The notes under the pieces were generated by a model that saw only the letters and a list, made by a program, of their open reading frames with translations, did no database searches and was not told where the DNA came from. DNA of 64,000 nucleotides from positions 14,018,816-14,082,815 of the forward strand of contig NC_044919.1 in assembly GCF_003576645.1 (NCBI RefSeq), in the 5' to 3' direction. Position numbers and translations under genes: made by a program. Numbering within the stretch: position 1 is the stretch's first letter; the number at the start of each line of letters is the position of its first letter. This DNA is from Ipomoea triloba. Lineage: Eukaryota; Streptophyta; Magnoliopsida; Solanales; Convolvulaceae. Of this stretch, positions 1-11,376 are shown piece by piece.

Positions 1-668
1 TTTTTTTTTTTTTTTTTTTTTTTGTCTGAGGAAATTTAATTATTACATCTCTCCATGAATGCTGGGATTATTTCCAGTGATTTGAATAAACAAAATATTG
101 GAATTGAGTAAACTTTGATGAGTTAGGCATGCTTGAATTACAAAGCTCTTGCTTTTTTAGATCATAATCGTTCTGTTGCTTCGAGTTGAATTGAATAGAA
201 TCTAGTTTTAGTGCTTGCTTATCAATAATTTGATATCCCTATTTTGTTGGGTAGAGGAAGGCTACTCCTTTCTCCGTTTGGATAGCAGGATACCTTACTC
301 GAACTACACAATTTTTTTTTAATTCCAGTTGATTTATTTTTAATTGAACGGAAAAAGTATGGATTCATCTAAAATTGTATGCTTTTTAGGTGTTTAGCGT
401 GGTTAATAGCTGCTGAGCAGTAGTTGAAAATTTTGAGTGAATTTTTAATTGATTTTCTTTCTTTCATTATTGCTACTTAATCAGTTTTCCAGATTGGCTT
501 CTGTTTAACTATTTGAGTTCTGTTTACAATTGTAATTAGTAATGAAGTTGATATTTAATCCATCTTTTAACTGAAGTGTATGAAATTGGTACTGTAAATT
601 ACTTTGGTGTGTGTGTGTGTGTGTCATATCATTTTTGTCAAACTGCATTTTGTTCTTTATTGGAACAG
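1..668 (+). other. Intron of the aldolase gene, cut by the window edge
   Basis: No coding sequence is visible. The stretch opens with 23 T and carries a short GT repeat near 607-623. It ends in an AG acceptor directly before the first recognisable aldolase exon, so it is most likely the intron after exon 1. Exon 1, which should encode the transit peptide, lies outside the window. Confidence 0.7.
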
Positions 669-2432
669 AAAACTGTTGCATCTCCTGGAAGGGGAATCCT
701 TGCCATTGATGAATCAAATGCCACCTGTGGAAAGAGATTGGACTCCATTGGACTGGAGAACACAGAGACGAACAGACAGGCCTACAGACAACTTTTGCTG
801 ACCACTCCTGGCCTTGGGGAATATATTTCTGGATCCATCCTTTTCGAAGAGACACTTTACCAGTCAACTACTGATGGTAAGAAGTTCGTTGACTGCTTGC
901 GGGATGGGAAAATAGTGCCTGGGATCAAAGTTGATAAGGTAGGACCATCCTCTAGTGTTTTCGAAATTTTGATGTGCAATTTGATTTAATTTTAAATCTT
1001 TCTAATACTAGTCCCAATTTGAAGGCATTTATATTCAGATAGATTTTGTAGGTCCAATTTTTTTACTGTTGACCTCTGCCTATATAGGGTTTGTCCCCAC
1101 TTCCAGGATCCAACAATGAATCTTGGTGCCAAGGTTTAGATGGCTTAGCTTCTAGATCAGCTGAATACTACAAGCAAGGGGCCCGTTTTGCTAAGTGGTA
1201 AGGCTGCCCTCTCCCACCTTATCCTGTTGCACATACTCTTATATTTCTATTTCGGTCCACTGAGCTCCTCCAAGTGAACAAGAATTAAATAGTTGATTTG
1301 GCAATATTCAGGAGAACAGTTGTCAGCATTCCTTGTGGTCCTTCTGCTTTGGCTGTGAAAGAAGCTGCATGGGGTCTTGCTCGTTATGCTGCTATTTCTC
1401 AGGTATTTTCACTTCTTTTTCTCTATTCTTTTAACCAAATCTTTTGAGTCTGTTGATTGACTTCAGCCTTGTCTGTTGAGTTCTTCCTTGTTTAGAAACA
1501 TTAGTAATATAATAATATCTAAGGGGAATAAGTAAAAGAAACCTTCTGCTACCTTTTGATTGTTTTTCGTTGATGCTTCAGGATAATGGTCTTGTGCCAA
1601 TAGTGGAACCTGAAATTCTTCTTGATGGAGACCACCCAATAGAGAGGACTCTTGAGGTTGCAGAACGGGTGTGGGCCGAGGTCTTCTACTATTTGGCAGA
1701 AAACAATGTTTTGTTTGAAGGAATTCTGCTTAAACCTAGCATGGTTACCCCAGGGGCTGAACACAAAGAGAAGGCTTCTCCAGAGACCATTGCTAAGTAT
1801 ACTCTCACTATGCTGAAAAGGAGAGTGCCTCCTGCTGTTCCTGGAATCATGGTATGAAATCCTATTACCATGCTCATTAGTACTCCGTATTTGTTTTCCT
1901 ATCACTGTCATATATTGTTCTCTAATGAAAAGTAAAAGCTGTTAAGAGTATTTGTTCTTCAATCTCTTTGATGATGTTTTTGACATTGGAAAGATAGTAG
2001 TGGAGAACTACAAATCTGCACGGTTCCATCTAGAACTTATAATTCATTGATTTCATAGCTTTAACTATGATCTAATACATCAATGTTTCTTCATTGATTT
2101 GTGCTTACGAGTATGACTGGGTATAATGATATTGTGTGTTTCTTACCTGTTAGTTCTTGTCCGGAGGACAATCTGAAGTGGAAGCAACATTGAATCTCAA
2201 CGCAATGAATCAATCTCCAAACCCATGGCATGTTTCCTTCTCATATGCACGAGCACTGCAGAACACCGTGCTGAAGACATGGAAAGGGCAGCCCGAGAAT
2301 GTGGAAGCTGCACAGAAGGCGCTCTTGGTTCGTGCAAAAGCAAACTCCTTAGCACAGCTAGGGAAGTATGCTGCCGATGGTGAAAGCGATGAAGCTAAGA
2401 AGGGAATGTTCGTGAAGGGTTACACCTACTAA
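669..2432 (+). CDS. FBA: Plastid class I fructose-bisphosphate aldolase (5'-partial)
   Basis: The enzyme interconverts fructose-1,6-bisphosphate with dihydroxyacetone phosphate and glyceraldehyde-3-phosphate in the chloroplast (Calvin cycle, starch synthesis). Five coding exons with GT-AG borders can be read: 669-938, 1088-1197, 1312-1402, 1582-1851 and 2154-2432. They total 1020 bp, or 339 residues plus stop, and all phases agree. Diagnostic class I motifs are [19 protein letters not shown] near the start, WCQGLD, the Schiff-base lysine in [12 protein letters not shown] (exon at 1582), FLSGGQSE and the C-terminal [23 protein letters not shown] region ending in Tyr. The [11 protein letters not shown] and KGYTY signatures fit the plastid isoform rather than the cytosolic one. 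About 50-60 N-terminal residues, including the transit peptide, are missing off the left edge. No stop or frameshift is visible, so the gene looks functional. Confidence 0.95.
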
Positions 2433-4222
2433 GCACCAAGTTGCTGTTTTAGTAGAGTTGTATCTTGACTGCTGAGGCAGATTAAGAATACCGGTTGTTT
2501 TTATTTTATTAAATTTCTTTTTGGTCTTGAGATATTTTCCTCTAGTAATAAATCGAATCAAGTTTATATGTAGAAGTGTAACCCTGAATGTAGAAGAAAA
2601 ATGTGCTTTAAGCCAGAATGGGACTTAAGTTTGGAACTATTTACAGTTGCTGTTTTTTTTTTTTAAGCAAACCAAACCATTTTTATTTACTTCTCAAATT
2701 TGTAATGTACACCAGGCCCGAAAGTGACCTCTTAATCAACAAAAGGCTCATCATCTTCAAGCTAACATCATCCATTCCACTATGCTAATTCTAAAGTGCA
2801 AACCTGCAGATGTGTACCATCCCTAGCCTATGCAATAGCGTGATCATTGGCCAACCTATTCCTCATTCCTATCAAACAAGCACTTAACCAAGCATACAAT
2901 TCACAAGTCAAAATTAGAACAAATATTCAACCACGAACTTGTGATCCTTACCTTGCACCAAAGAATGGGACCGCTGCTCAAGGTCCACCACTTTTCACTT
3001 TCCTTGACCCCACAGTATGACTCTCAAAGACCACCGTTAGGGCACAAGCTGAGCTGACCCCTTTACGTATAGATCTCTGTATTTTAACCGCAAGGGGCTT
3101 CACCAGCTCATGCCCTAAGCAATGGCTTCCACCTCTCCCACCTCCCACCCTTAGAATACAGGCTAGTCCTCTTCGTGCAGAGCTCTGCATGGTATCGAAG
3201 AGGACCTTAGTAGCCCATACCCTAAGCGATGGTTACTCCCTCGCACTCACCCTTAAAAGTACAGGCTAGCTCCCCTTGTACAGATCTCTGTATTTTACCA
3301 AGGGAAGCCTTTGCAGCCCATACTTTTAAGCAATGAGTGCACTCACCCACTCAATTCTTTCACCTCCATTTCCTTCTTTTTTATTTTCCTTTCTTCCTAG
3401 CTTTCTCATACTGTGAGGTCCTCCCCCATACTTTCAGCAAACCACACCAATGGGCACTCCCATTTCAGTGTGCAGACCTGCAAGGGCCCCAAGCTCAAGT
3501 GATCAAATATAACATGCATGCACACCACACATATCATCTCACACAATTCAAGGCAATAGGTTGGCCAACTCACCCTACACACATTCTAGGTGAGATACCC
3601 ACCATGCAAATTTACCCCCAAATACCCACCCAACCTTACTTATTACAGCACAGTAGCTAAAATTTAATGTCAAATTCAGTTTGATCATTTTTCCAGGCCA
3701 TATCAGCATTCATTGATTTCCTGCTATGATTGTGCCAGCATCATCCACCTGCTGCCATCCAGCCTTATTGCAGCAGATCCTCTTCAAGAAATTTCCTTAA
3801 ACCTGCAAGGCAAACAGGAAATTATATATACTGCAAAGCCAAGCTACAATAATCCCTCCATTTGCCTGCAAAGTAACAATATTGCTGCCCCAACTGTCTA
3901 GCCTCTACCTTCTCCCTAGCTTCTTTTAGTCTCCTCCAAACATGGGAATCCCCCCCATACTTGAGAATAATGGTCTAAATACTTCATTTGGTTAATGGTT
4001 CAAGGTACGGTTTTTATAGAATTTCAATTATGGGTTCAATTCGAAAGTATTGGTTAACAGAAAAATTTGTTAGCAATATCAGTTTACAGTTGCCATAAAT
4101 GTAGTGCTACAATTACTGCAAAAAGCTTTGGAAAACCTACAAAAACAGAGCCCAGAGGAGGATGTCTGAAACCAAACATATCATGCAATGCATTCTGAAA
4201 AAATAAATGTTATGATTTACCT
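2433..4222. other. Aldolase 3' UTR and intergenic DNA with a tandem repeat
   Basis: About 2433-2660 is the aldolase 3' UTR. Diverged copies of it recur at 17.43 kb and, in part, at 26.48 kb. From about 3060 to 3335 there are three degenerate tandem units of roughly 105 bp, each with a short hairpin around 'agatctctgtatttt' or 'agagctctgcatgg' and a 'taagcaatg' tail. The short ORFs here have no recognisable domain. Nothing else is seen before the RING gene. Confidence 0.6.
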
Positions 4223-4924
4223 TTATGAAACACTCACCGTACATCTGCAGCAACAAATTGGACATGTTGGATTGTTGCGCAGCCATTGGGCAATGCAAGC
4301 ATTGTGAAACCTATGCGAACAGGGTGCCAATTCAGTAATCACCATTCCTCTCGTAAATTCTTCCAGACAAATGCTGCAACATTCCCCATCTTCGTCATCA
4401 TCATCGCTAAGCCGTTCCGTTCTCAACATAGAGATTTCCTGCTCGGACATTCCCACGTTTCCATGCCCAAAAGGTTGAAACATCAAATCGAACAGAAAAT
4501 CATCTAACTGTTCATAATAATCACGGACAGCAGGGGTGTCGTCATTCAAAATCATTTCACCATCCAAGAAATCAGCCGACCTCATCGGTTCTTCCAACAC
4601 GTAAACAGTTTGGAGGTCGACCGACAAAGACACCCCATAAAACCAGTTTCTGCTACGAACTAGGTCGAATGCAAACATCGCTATAGGATAAATGATATCA
4701 GCCCCCAGTGTGGCGAGTCTGCCCAAGAAGAACGAAAGAGCACTCTCCCGAGAACTCAAGTGGAAAAGTGGATTGAAGTGGATTTCGAACCAGTTGTCGC
4801 GCAAAGTAAAGGAGGCTACAGAAGAACCTGGCATCGTAGCTCTGGTAATCGTCCGAATCCGCAATCTTCCGTGACTTGGGTATGGCAAAGGGACGCCGCT
4901 CATGTTCATTATTGCCGTAGCCAT
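4223..4924 (-). CDS. RING-H2 finger E3 ubiquitin ligase-like protein, copy 1
   Basis: This is a single-exon gene of 233 residues. The C-terminal RING-H2 domain reads CSICLEEF, then CSHRFHNACIAQWL, then CPIC, giving the C3-H2-C3 spacing C-x2-C-x14-C-x1-H-x2-H-x2-C-x10-C-x2-C. Such domains bind E2 enzymes and transfer ubiquitin; this assignment is family knowledge. The N-terminal part (MATAIMNMSG...) has no domain I recognise. An acidic stretch (DDDDEDGE) precedes the RING, and there is no transmembrane segment. Two paralogues lie at 18266-18912 (broken) and 26868-27548 (intact), each downstream of aldolase 3' UTR-like sequence. The start is the ATG conserved in all three copies. The substrate is unknown. 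The 5' flank is split by a Pack-MULE-like insertion about 670 bp upstream of the start. Confidence 0.85.
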   Translation of the reverse strand: MATAIMNMSGVPLPYPSHGRLRIRTITRATMPGSSVASFTLRDNWFEIHFNPLFHLSSRESALSFFLGRLATLGADIIYPIAMFAFDLVRSRNWFYGVSLSVDLQTVYVLEEPMRSADFLDGEMILNDDTPAVRDYYEQLDDFLFDLMFQPFGHGNVGMSEQEISMLRTERLSDDDDEDGECCSICLEEFTRGMVITELAPCSHRFHNACIAQWLRNNPTCPICCCRCTVSVS

Positions 4925-5021
4925 TAATGCCGATTATGTTTCTTGGGAATTGAAGGAGAGAATTGAGAGAGAAGAGCGCGCAAAGCAGAGACAGAATTAG
5001 GAAACTAAACACTACTTCCTA

Positions 5022-5030
5022 CTATAAATA
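5022..5030 (-). promoter_or_regulatory. Candidate TATA box of RING copy 1
   Basis: On the minus strand this reads TATTTATAG, about 98 bp upstream of the ATG. The same site occurs upstream of the other two RING copies in conserved surroundings (cttcctactataaata). Confidence 0.45.
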
Positions 5031-5582
5031 ACTTACAAGTTAGCGGCAAGTCGGTAACTTTAAGTATAACGGCACAATTAAGCTTTAAATTTTCAAACAT
5101 ATGCTACTGTGCCGTTAAATTTAAAAAATTAGAATGAAATTAGTAAGAAATGTAAGGAAAATTACATTTTTATTCTCTCAATTATATTATTCTTTGCTAG
5201 CTGTTTTAGTTTCTAAACTTTTTACCGTTGCAATATATATAACGGCCCCTAAGTAATCTTTAAAAAAGTTAAATCCTAAAGCAACAAAACTATTAAATTC
5301 TATTAAAATTTTACTTAATATATGAGTATTAATATTTTATTATCTTTATTCTTTATAACCTTTTCAATTTTGGTATTTCATTTGCAAAATAAAGAATTAG
5401 TGACATTTTTCCTAAAAAATTTTATATTTAAGTGTGGTACATCTTCCCTATTTTTCCTACACGTAGTTGTTAAAATCAAGTTTTTTTATTATTTTATTTT
5501 ATTTTATAAACGTAATATCAAGACTAATAAAGATTATAATTAAAGAATAAATCTTAAAAAGTACTAAAATACCATGCACTAA
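5031..5582. other. Conserved 5' flank of RING copy 1, proximal part
   Basis: This AT-rich sequence has no gene. It is homologous to 12370-13200 and 27650-28150. Its continuation lies on the other side of the transposon, at 11377-11912. Confidence 0.7.
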
Positions 5583-5592
5583 ATAAATTTTA
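5583..5592. repeat. Target-site duplication, left (Pack-MULE 1)
   Basis: ATAAATTTTA, identical to 11367-11376. The uninterrupted site is present once in the homologous flanks at about 13202 and 28146. Confidence 0.9.
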
Positions 5593-5754
5593 GAGTTAAT
5601 TACCGATTTGATCCATCGACTATTGGGATTTCACCACTTTGGTTCTCGACTTCTAAAATTGTCCAATTGCATCCTCGACTATGTAAACGTTAACTGAAAT
5701 GGTCCTCAGTCTATTTTATCGTTAAATTAGAAGGGTAAGATAGGAAATTCCAAT

Positions 5755-6243
5755 AGTCATCTTCTTCACAGCGATCTTAGTTCCATTATCGAATTCACCC
5801 TCGTAAACCACTGCATATCCTCCGCTCCCCACCACATTCGGTGAAATAGTTGGTCGCTTTTTGAAGAACTCGGATGGGGAATATAGTGCCCGTTCCAGTT
5901 CCAGTACCGGTAATCGCAGTCGTCGTCTCATTCCTTGCTGTCCGGCCAGATGTCTTCGTTAGACGTTTGGCGTAGAGCTTGTAAGAGAGGAACAATACGA
6001 GCACAACTGGCACAAGAGCAGCTAGAAGAATACCAACAATCTTGCCGACGGAATTCGACCAATCTTGCCAACTAAATTCGACACATCTATTCGAAGCAAT
6101 GGGTTTCCACGGCCATTGAAACGTAAAAAATCGGGAAGATCAGGTACAAAGCCAGATAAATAGTTATCAGACACGCCAAGAATTTGTAGCAGATGCAGAA
6201 CGGCCAAGTTCTCTAGTTTCGAGCCGGTAAGATTATTGTCATT
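5755..6243 (-). pseudogene. Captured TMK-like receptor kinase: last LRRs, TM segment and kinase start
   Basis: This is the downstream half of the captured fragment. On the minus strand it reads LRR sequence (LLQILGVSDNYLSGFVPDL), then a hydrophobic segment (VPVVLVLFLSYKLYAKR-like), then the juxtamembrane region and the glycine-rich loop of a kinase ([20 protein letters not shown] followed by IAVKKM). This order matches TMK-type auxin-signalling receptor kinases. The coding frame is broken in the [12 protein letters not shown] juxtamembrane part. The fragment ends just after the ATP-binding lysine, so there is no catalytic lobe. Confidence 0.8.
6232..6243. repeat. LINE target-site duplication, left
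   Basis: ATTATTGTCATT, repeated exactly at 10741-10752. A T-tract (the poly(A) tail of the minus-strand LINE) follows directly. Confidence 0.9.
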
Positions 6244-6269
6244 TTTTTTTCAAAACAAACCAAACTTCA

Positions 6270-9200
6270 TTAATTCAAATCGGAATACAACTCGTTGACA
6301 ATAAAAGGAGGGCTAGACAACCACTCCTGACGAACAGACAAAGAACAGGCTTCCCTAGCTAGATTATGGGCAACACTATTCGCTGTGCGGTTAACATAAC
6401 AGATAGCTACGCGACTAAGGGAACGAAGCAAATCATTAATATCAGCAATAATAATATCAAAGGATGAATTCTCTCCACACTGCAAAAGACCCTGAGTTAC
6501 TTGGAGAGCATCAGTTTCCACTTGGACATTGTTGATACCATTGCTCTTAAGCCAACTTAAAGCTTCCTTGATGGCCATAGCTTCAGCCTCCTTCGGTGAA
6601 AATAAGCCCCTTCCTGGAATGCTAGCAACTGCAACAAACTGACCATACTCATTCCTTACCACCCATCCAAATCCCATCCGGTTGGCTAGGTGATTAACTG
6701 CAGCATCAGAGTAAAGCTTCAGGTAGCCCCTTGGAGGTTTGGTCCACTTCTGTGCCGGTAATATGCCATGGTTGGGGGCTGTGCTTGTGCCAGTAACAAT
6801 GTTGTTCCAGTCGGCCAGGTAACAGGTTGTACCATGGAACAATGCTGTAGGATTCGAAACTTTCCCGTTCCAAACCATATCATTGCGAGCAAGCCAAATT
6901 TTCCAGCAAAGCAGAATGAGCAGACAACAGCTCTCTTTGTCAAGCTTCAGCAAGTGATGATCAAACCAAAGCGCTAGGTGTGTGAAGCTTCCTGAGGAGA
7001 TAGGTAGGCCACTCACGCCCCAAACTGATTTTGCAAAGTCACATTCGGTGAATAAGTGGCACGAGGTCTCGTCCCTTAAGCTACAAAGATGGCACACCGC
7101 TTGACAGTTCACACGTTTGACTCTCAGGTTGTCTACTGTTGGTAAACACCCAGTGCAGGCCTGCCAAATAAACACTTTAACTTTTCTAGGAAGCTTTAGA
7201 TTCCACATTGAAGTCTAGGGCATTGGTTGAGGCATAGGAGGGTGATTAACAATGCATTTATAACACCCTTTAACAGAGAAAGTTCCATCAGAATCGCCGT
7301 TCTAAATGAATTTGTCATCTCTCCTGGCCGTGCCAAGGGGAATGCTCAGAATCAGCTTAGCATCCCGTTCCACAAATATCTCCCGGATTATCTCCTCGTC
7401 CCAGCCCGTGTTGTCAACCTTCATAAGAGCAGAGATTGATTCGTGCTCAAGGAAGGGGAAGGGAGGGGTGATTATCGTAGGATTGTCCTGGGTAGGGAGC
7501 CATTTGTCACCCCATATCTTTACTGACCGGCCGTCTCCGATCCTCCACCTGCTATGTCTTCGGATGATCTCTTGAGTCTCCAATAAGCTGCTCCAAATGA
7601 ACGATGGATTGCCTCCCTTTTTTGCGTCCAGAATTGAACAATTAGGGAAGTACTTCGCTTTATAAACCCGAGCCACCAAAGAATTCGGATTTTGCAGCAA
7701 TCTCCATAACTGCTTTGAGATCAAATCCAGATTAAAATCTCTGATGTTTCTGAAGTTGAGTCCACCCTCGGTTCTTAGCTGAGTTAGATGATTCCAAGCT
7801 TTCCAGTTAATGCCTCTTCTGCCTCTTGTTTCGGCTCTCCACCAAAAGGAGTTCATAACTCGTTCAATCTCGTCGGCCATCCCTTTGGGTAACAGAAATA
7901 GACTCATGGTATGAAGCGGGATAGCTTGGATCACATTCTTCAATAGAATCTCTCTCCCGGCTTTAGTAAGAAATTTGTTGGTCCAGCACTGCATTCTCTT
8001 CATAATCCGTTCCTTTATGAATCCAAGAATACTTCTCTTATTCCTCCCCATGATCGCTGGAAGTCCCAGGTAGTTGCCTTCCGTCCCTTCCTTGTAAATT
8101 TGGAGAGTGGATTTCACTTGATCTCTGGTTTCCCTTCCCACATTAGTACTAAAGGAGATGGCAAACTTGTTATAGTTGATAATCTGGCCCGACGCCCTCC
8201 CGTAAGAATCTAGCGTCTCTTTGATAATTGAGCTTTCCTGGGAATTGGCCTTGATGAAGATGAGGCTGTCGTCCGCGAAGAATAAGTGGGAAATTCTGGG
8301 AGCATCCTTTGCGATAGAGATTCCATGGATGATTCCTCTAACCTCAAGTCTCCTGATCATCGCGCTTAGGCCCTCTGCCAACAAAATGAAGAGATAAGGA
8401 GATAGGGGGTCCCCCTGTCGCAGCCCTCTGTGAGGTAGAATAAGACCAATTTCAATGTTATCCTGCAACACACAATAAGAAACTATGGAAATACATTGAA
8501 AAATCATATTAGTCCAATGAGAGCCGAATCCCATTCTGGTAAGCAAAGCTTGGAGCAGGGGCCACTCCACCCTGTCATAGGCATTTCTAATATCCAATTT
8601 GACAGCTGCAAACCCGGCTTTGCCTTGAGTCTTTCTCTTCAGGAAGTGTTGGGTTTCGAATGCTAGCATTATGTTGTCTGTGATCAGCCTATGAGGGACG
8701 AAGGCGCACTGATTTTCTGAAATCAAGTTCTGGAGCAGTGGTTTAAGCCGGTTGGCAAGGACCTTGAATATGATCTTGTATATGACATTGCAGAGGGCAA
8801 TTGGTCTTAGATCACCCATCCCCTCTGGAACACTCTTCTTCGGGATCAAAACTAGGTGAGTATGATTAATACCATGTGGAAGAACACCAGATGAGATCAC
8901 TGAGTCACAGAAATAGACCAGATCATTACCCAATATATCCCAGTATGCCTGGTAGAAACTGGGGTTCAGACCGTCTGGTCCTGGGGACTTGTCCTGATGC
9001 ATACTGAAAACTGCAGATTTAACTTCCTCATATGTGACCTTTCGAGTCAAAGCAATGTTTTGGGCGGTGGTAATCTTCTCCTCGATACAGCAGAGGACGC
9101 TATCCAAATCTCCCGGAGAGCTCTCAAAGAGCCTCTGAAAGTAGTCCATGATCAACATGTTTAAGTCTGGACCCTTTAGCCTCCAATTACCTCTCTCATC

Positions 9201-10322
9201 TAGTAATTTTTCAATCCTATTTGCCTTTCTTCTCCCCTTCACCGAGTTATGAAAGAACTTCGTATTCGCATGTCCTTCTCTATACCAAGAAACCTTGGCC
9301 CTCTGCCTCCAGAAATCACTCTGCTGAGTAAGTGTTTTCAAATAATGCTTCTGAGCCTCTCCGAAAGCAGCTAAGCTAGCGGGGTCAGACTTCCCCTTAA
9401 GTCTTGCCATTTGGGAACGAAAAATATCAAGGTCCTTGGAGAAGTTTCTGTAAATGCCCTTCCCCCAAACCCATATAGCTTTACTACATTGGTCCAGGCG
9501 ACATAGAGTATCACTCCCTCTGGAGTTCTCCCACGTCGACCACAGAATTTCTCTGCACACAACCTCCTTAATCCAGATATTCTCAAAACGAAACCTACGG
9601 ACTTCGCTAGCTTTGTTCGTGGAAATCGGCGTGACCAACAGGGGTAAGTGGTCACTGGAAGGGATAGTCAAAGATGATCCCCTGGCTCTCTCAAACTGTT
9701 CGAACCAAAGGACAGACCCAAAAATCCTGTCAAGTTTCTCCTCAACCCAGTGCTCTGAGCCACGACCCCTTTCCCAGGTGAATTGATGCCCTAAGAAAGG
9801 CATCTCCTTCAACCCACTACACTCAATAGTGTTCTTGAATCCCCTAAGGAGCCAATCGGGATGCGGAACCGTACCTCTCTTATCCTCCTGGCTTAGGAGG
9901 TCGTTGAAGTCCCCCATAATAAGCCACGGCAGATCACTTCTCTCCGATAGGGCCAAGATAAGATCCCAGGAATCTCTTCGCCTAGACCTCTCCGGCATGC
10001 CATAGAAGCCAGTAAATCGCCATAGAAGATTGCTCCCAGCGAGTGTGATTTCGGAATCGATATGGTTTGGGGAGAATGAGGTAACCGATAGTTCAATTTC
10101 GTCTTTCCATAATAGGGCCAAGCCTCCTCCGCGGCCCACTGGATCCACAGTAATACAACCCTTCCAGCCCAACTTCACTTTAATTGCCTGCATCTTGTTA
10201 TTGTTAACTAAAGTCTCCATAAGAAAGATAACCACGGGTTTTTTCTGGTGGACTAGGTCCACTAACACCTGAACTGTCAAAGTGTTGCCCAGCCCCCGAC
10301 AGTTCCAAGATAAAATACTCAT
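6270..10322 (-). pseudogene. LINE ORF2: endonuclease, reverse transcriptase, RNase H (two nonsense codons)
   Basis: One reading frame of 1351 codons is interrupted only by two TAG codons, at 7302-7304 and 7215-7217. Domains in order: apurinic-type endonuclease at residues about 1-230 (SILSWNCRGLGN, LIMGDFND near 137, SDHLPLL near 224); reverse transcriptase at about 465-735 (LIPKK, KLDIRNAYDRVEW, GLRQGDPLSPYLF, FADDS near 682); zinc-binding zf-RVT at about 1040-1090 (WNLKLPRKVKVFIWQAC, then CHLC and HLFTEC); RNase H at about 1200-1330 (YSDAAVN, KEAEAMAIKEAL, VETDALQ, NSVAHNLA). The ORF2 ATG overlaps the ORF1 stop as ATGA (10319-10322). The first TAG follows DDKFI, where plant L1 proteins usually have Trp, so a TGG to TAG change is likely. 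As it stands the frame cannot make a full protein. Confidence 0.92.
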
Positions 10323-10735
10323 TGGGATAGGCGGGCCTGAACACCAGGTCCCGCCTCTAGCAAGTTTTTTGGCCCAATAAACAAGTTAGCCTCCTCCACC
10401 ACCATCTGATCATCACTATTGGGCTCCTCATGAGTTCGGCCCAACTTTCTTTTCCTTAAATCAAGCTCCGCCGGCCCATACACGTATTGTGATGGGCTTG
10501 AGACTGCCCTACTGTCCATGAGCAATAAATGATCCTGTGACATAACAAGCTTTCCATTAAATGCTTCTGAAACTGGAGTCCTCTCAGAAAGAAGGTTATT
10601 ACCCACTAGGTAATGCCCCGTCTCTGCTCCCTCCGTATTGTCTGAAACCTCACTTTGTCCCTGCCCTTGTCTGACATGCGAAAAGGTGGGAGTAATGTTA
10701 TCCGCACTTGGCTGCCGGCGAGGTGGCTCCTGCAA
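10319..10735 (-). pseudogene. LINE ORF1 C-terminal remnant
   Basis: About 138 residues of open frame directly upstream of ORF2 and overlapping it by 4 nt (ATGA). It is polar and Pro/Ser-rich and has no CCHC knuckle. By position it is the tail of the ORF1 (gag-like) protein. The rest was lost by 5' truncation at 10740. Confidence 0.7.
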
Positions 10736-10740
10736 GAGCC

Positions 10741-11190
10741 ATTATTGTCATTCAAATACAATTTTCTTCAATGTAGTCAATTTCTCGCAAGCAAGCCACC
10801 AAAATCTGTGAAATGTTACCTGAAAATGCTTGTTTTCCAGATCCACAATGGTCACCCCCTGCACATCGCAACTAATGAATCTCTATTTTCTGCAAGGATC
10901 ATTCCCAGACCAAGATTCGGCTAGGGTTAAGGGGAATCTAAGATTGGCAGCCATATTGAGAAGTGTCATGCCCTATAACTTGTTGTTCTACAGAAAAACA
11001 GTTCTTAATCTGTTTTTTGTCAGATTCCGCAACGAATCGGCTATAAATCCGGTTAATCGGTTGTCTTCGAGGCGCAAATCCGAGAGATTTTGGAGCCCGT
11101 AAAGGTCCGAATTCTGACCTGTGAAGGCATTCCCTTGGAGCCATACTTGGGACAGTTGGGTCATGGAGGAAATACACACCTACAATGGCT
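10741..11190 (-). pseudogene. Captured TMK-like receptor kinase: LRR ectodomain part
   Basis: This is the upstream half of the TMK-like fragment. On the minus strand it reads an LRR stretch (LSQVWLQGNAFTG, then LQNLSDLRLEDNRLTGF and LRNL), followed after 10960 by the LAESWSGNDPC motif and GVTIVDLENK. The latter are typical of the non-LRR island between the two LRR blocks of TMK ectodomains. Stops and frameshifts are present (for example a stop after NDPCRK). It continues at 6243 on the other side of the LINE. Confidence 0.8.
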
Positions 11191-11366
11191 TAGACAATGA
11201 AATTACATTTTTAGCCTCAGTTTTAACGTCTACCAAACCGTAGTTTAGGCTGAGGACCAACTCGGTGAGAAATAGCATAGTCGGGGATGCAATTGGACAA
11301 TTTTAGAAGTCGATGACCAAAGTGGTGAAATCCCAATAGTCGAGGGACCAAATCGGTAATTAACTC

Positions 11367-11376
11367 ATAAATTTTA
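11367..11376. repeat. Target-site duplication, right (Pack-MULE 1)
   Basis: ATAAATTTTA, identical to 5583-5592. Confidence 0.9.

Larger units (their letters stand above)
6244..10740 (-). mobile_element. L1-type LINE, 5'-truncated, nested in Pack-MULE 1
   Basis: A minus-strand non-LTR retrotransposon of about 4.5 kb. It has the end of ORF1, a complete ORF2 region (endonuclease, reverse transcriptase, zf-RVT, RNase H) and a short poly(A) tail seen as T at 6244-6250. It is flanked by a perfect 12-bp target duplication. Most of ORF1 is absent, so the copy is 5' truncated. The perfect target duplication and only two in-frame stops indicate a recent insertion. Confidence 0.93.
5593..11366. mobile_element. 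Pack-MULE-like transposon carrying a TMK receptor-kinase fragment
   Basis: Terminal inverted repeats of 91 bp (5593-5683 and 11276-11366) begin GAGTTAATTACCGATTTG and differ at about 5 positions. They are bounded by a perfect 10-bp direct repeat, as expected for Mutator-like elements (8-11 bp target duplications). No transposase is present, so the element is non-autonomous. Inside lies part of an LRR receptor kinase gene in minus orientation, later split by a LINE (6244-10740). Without the LINE and one copy of its target duplication the element would be about 1.26 kb. Homologous flanks at 13.2 and 28.15 kb lack the insertion, so it arrived after the segmental duplication or only in this copy. 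Confidence 0.88.
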
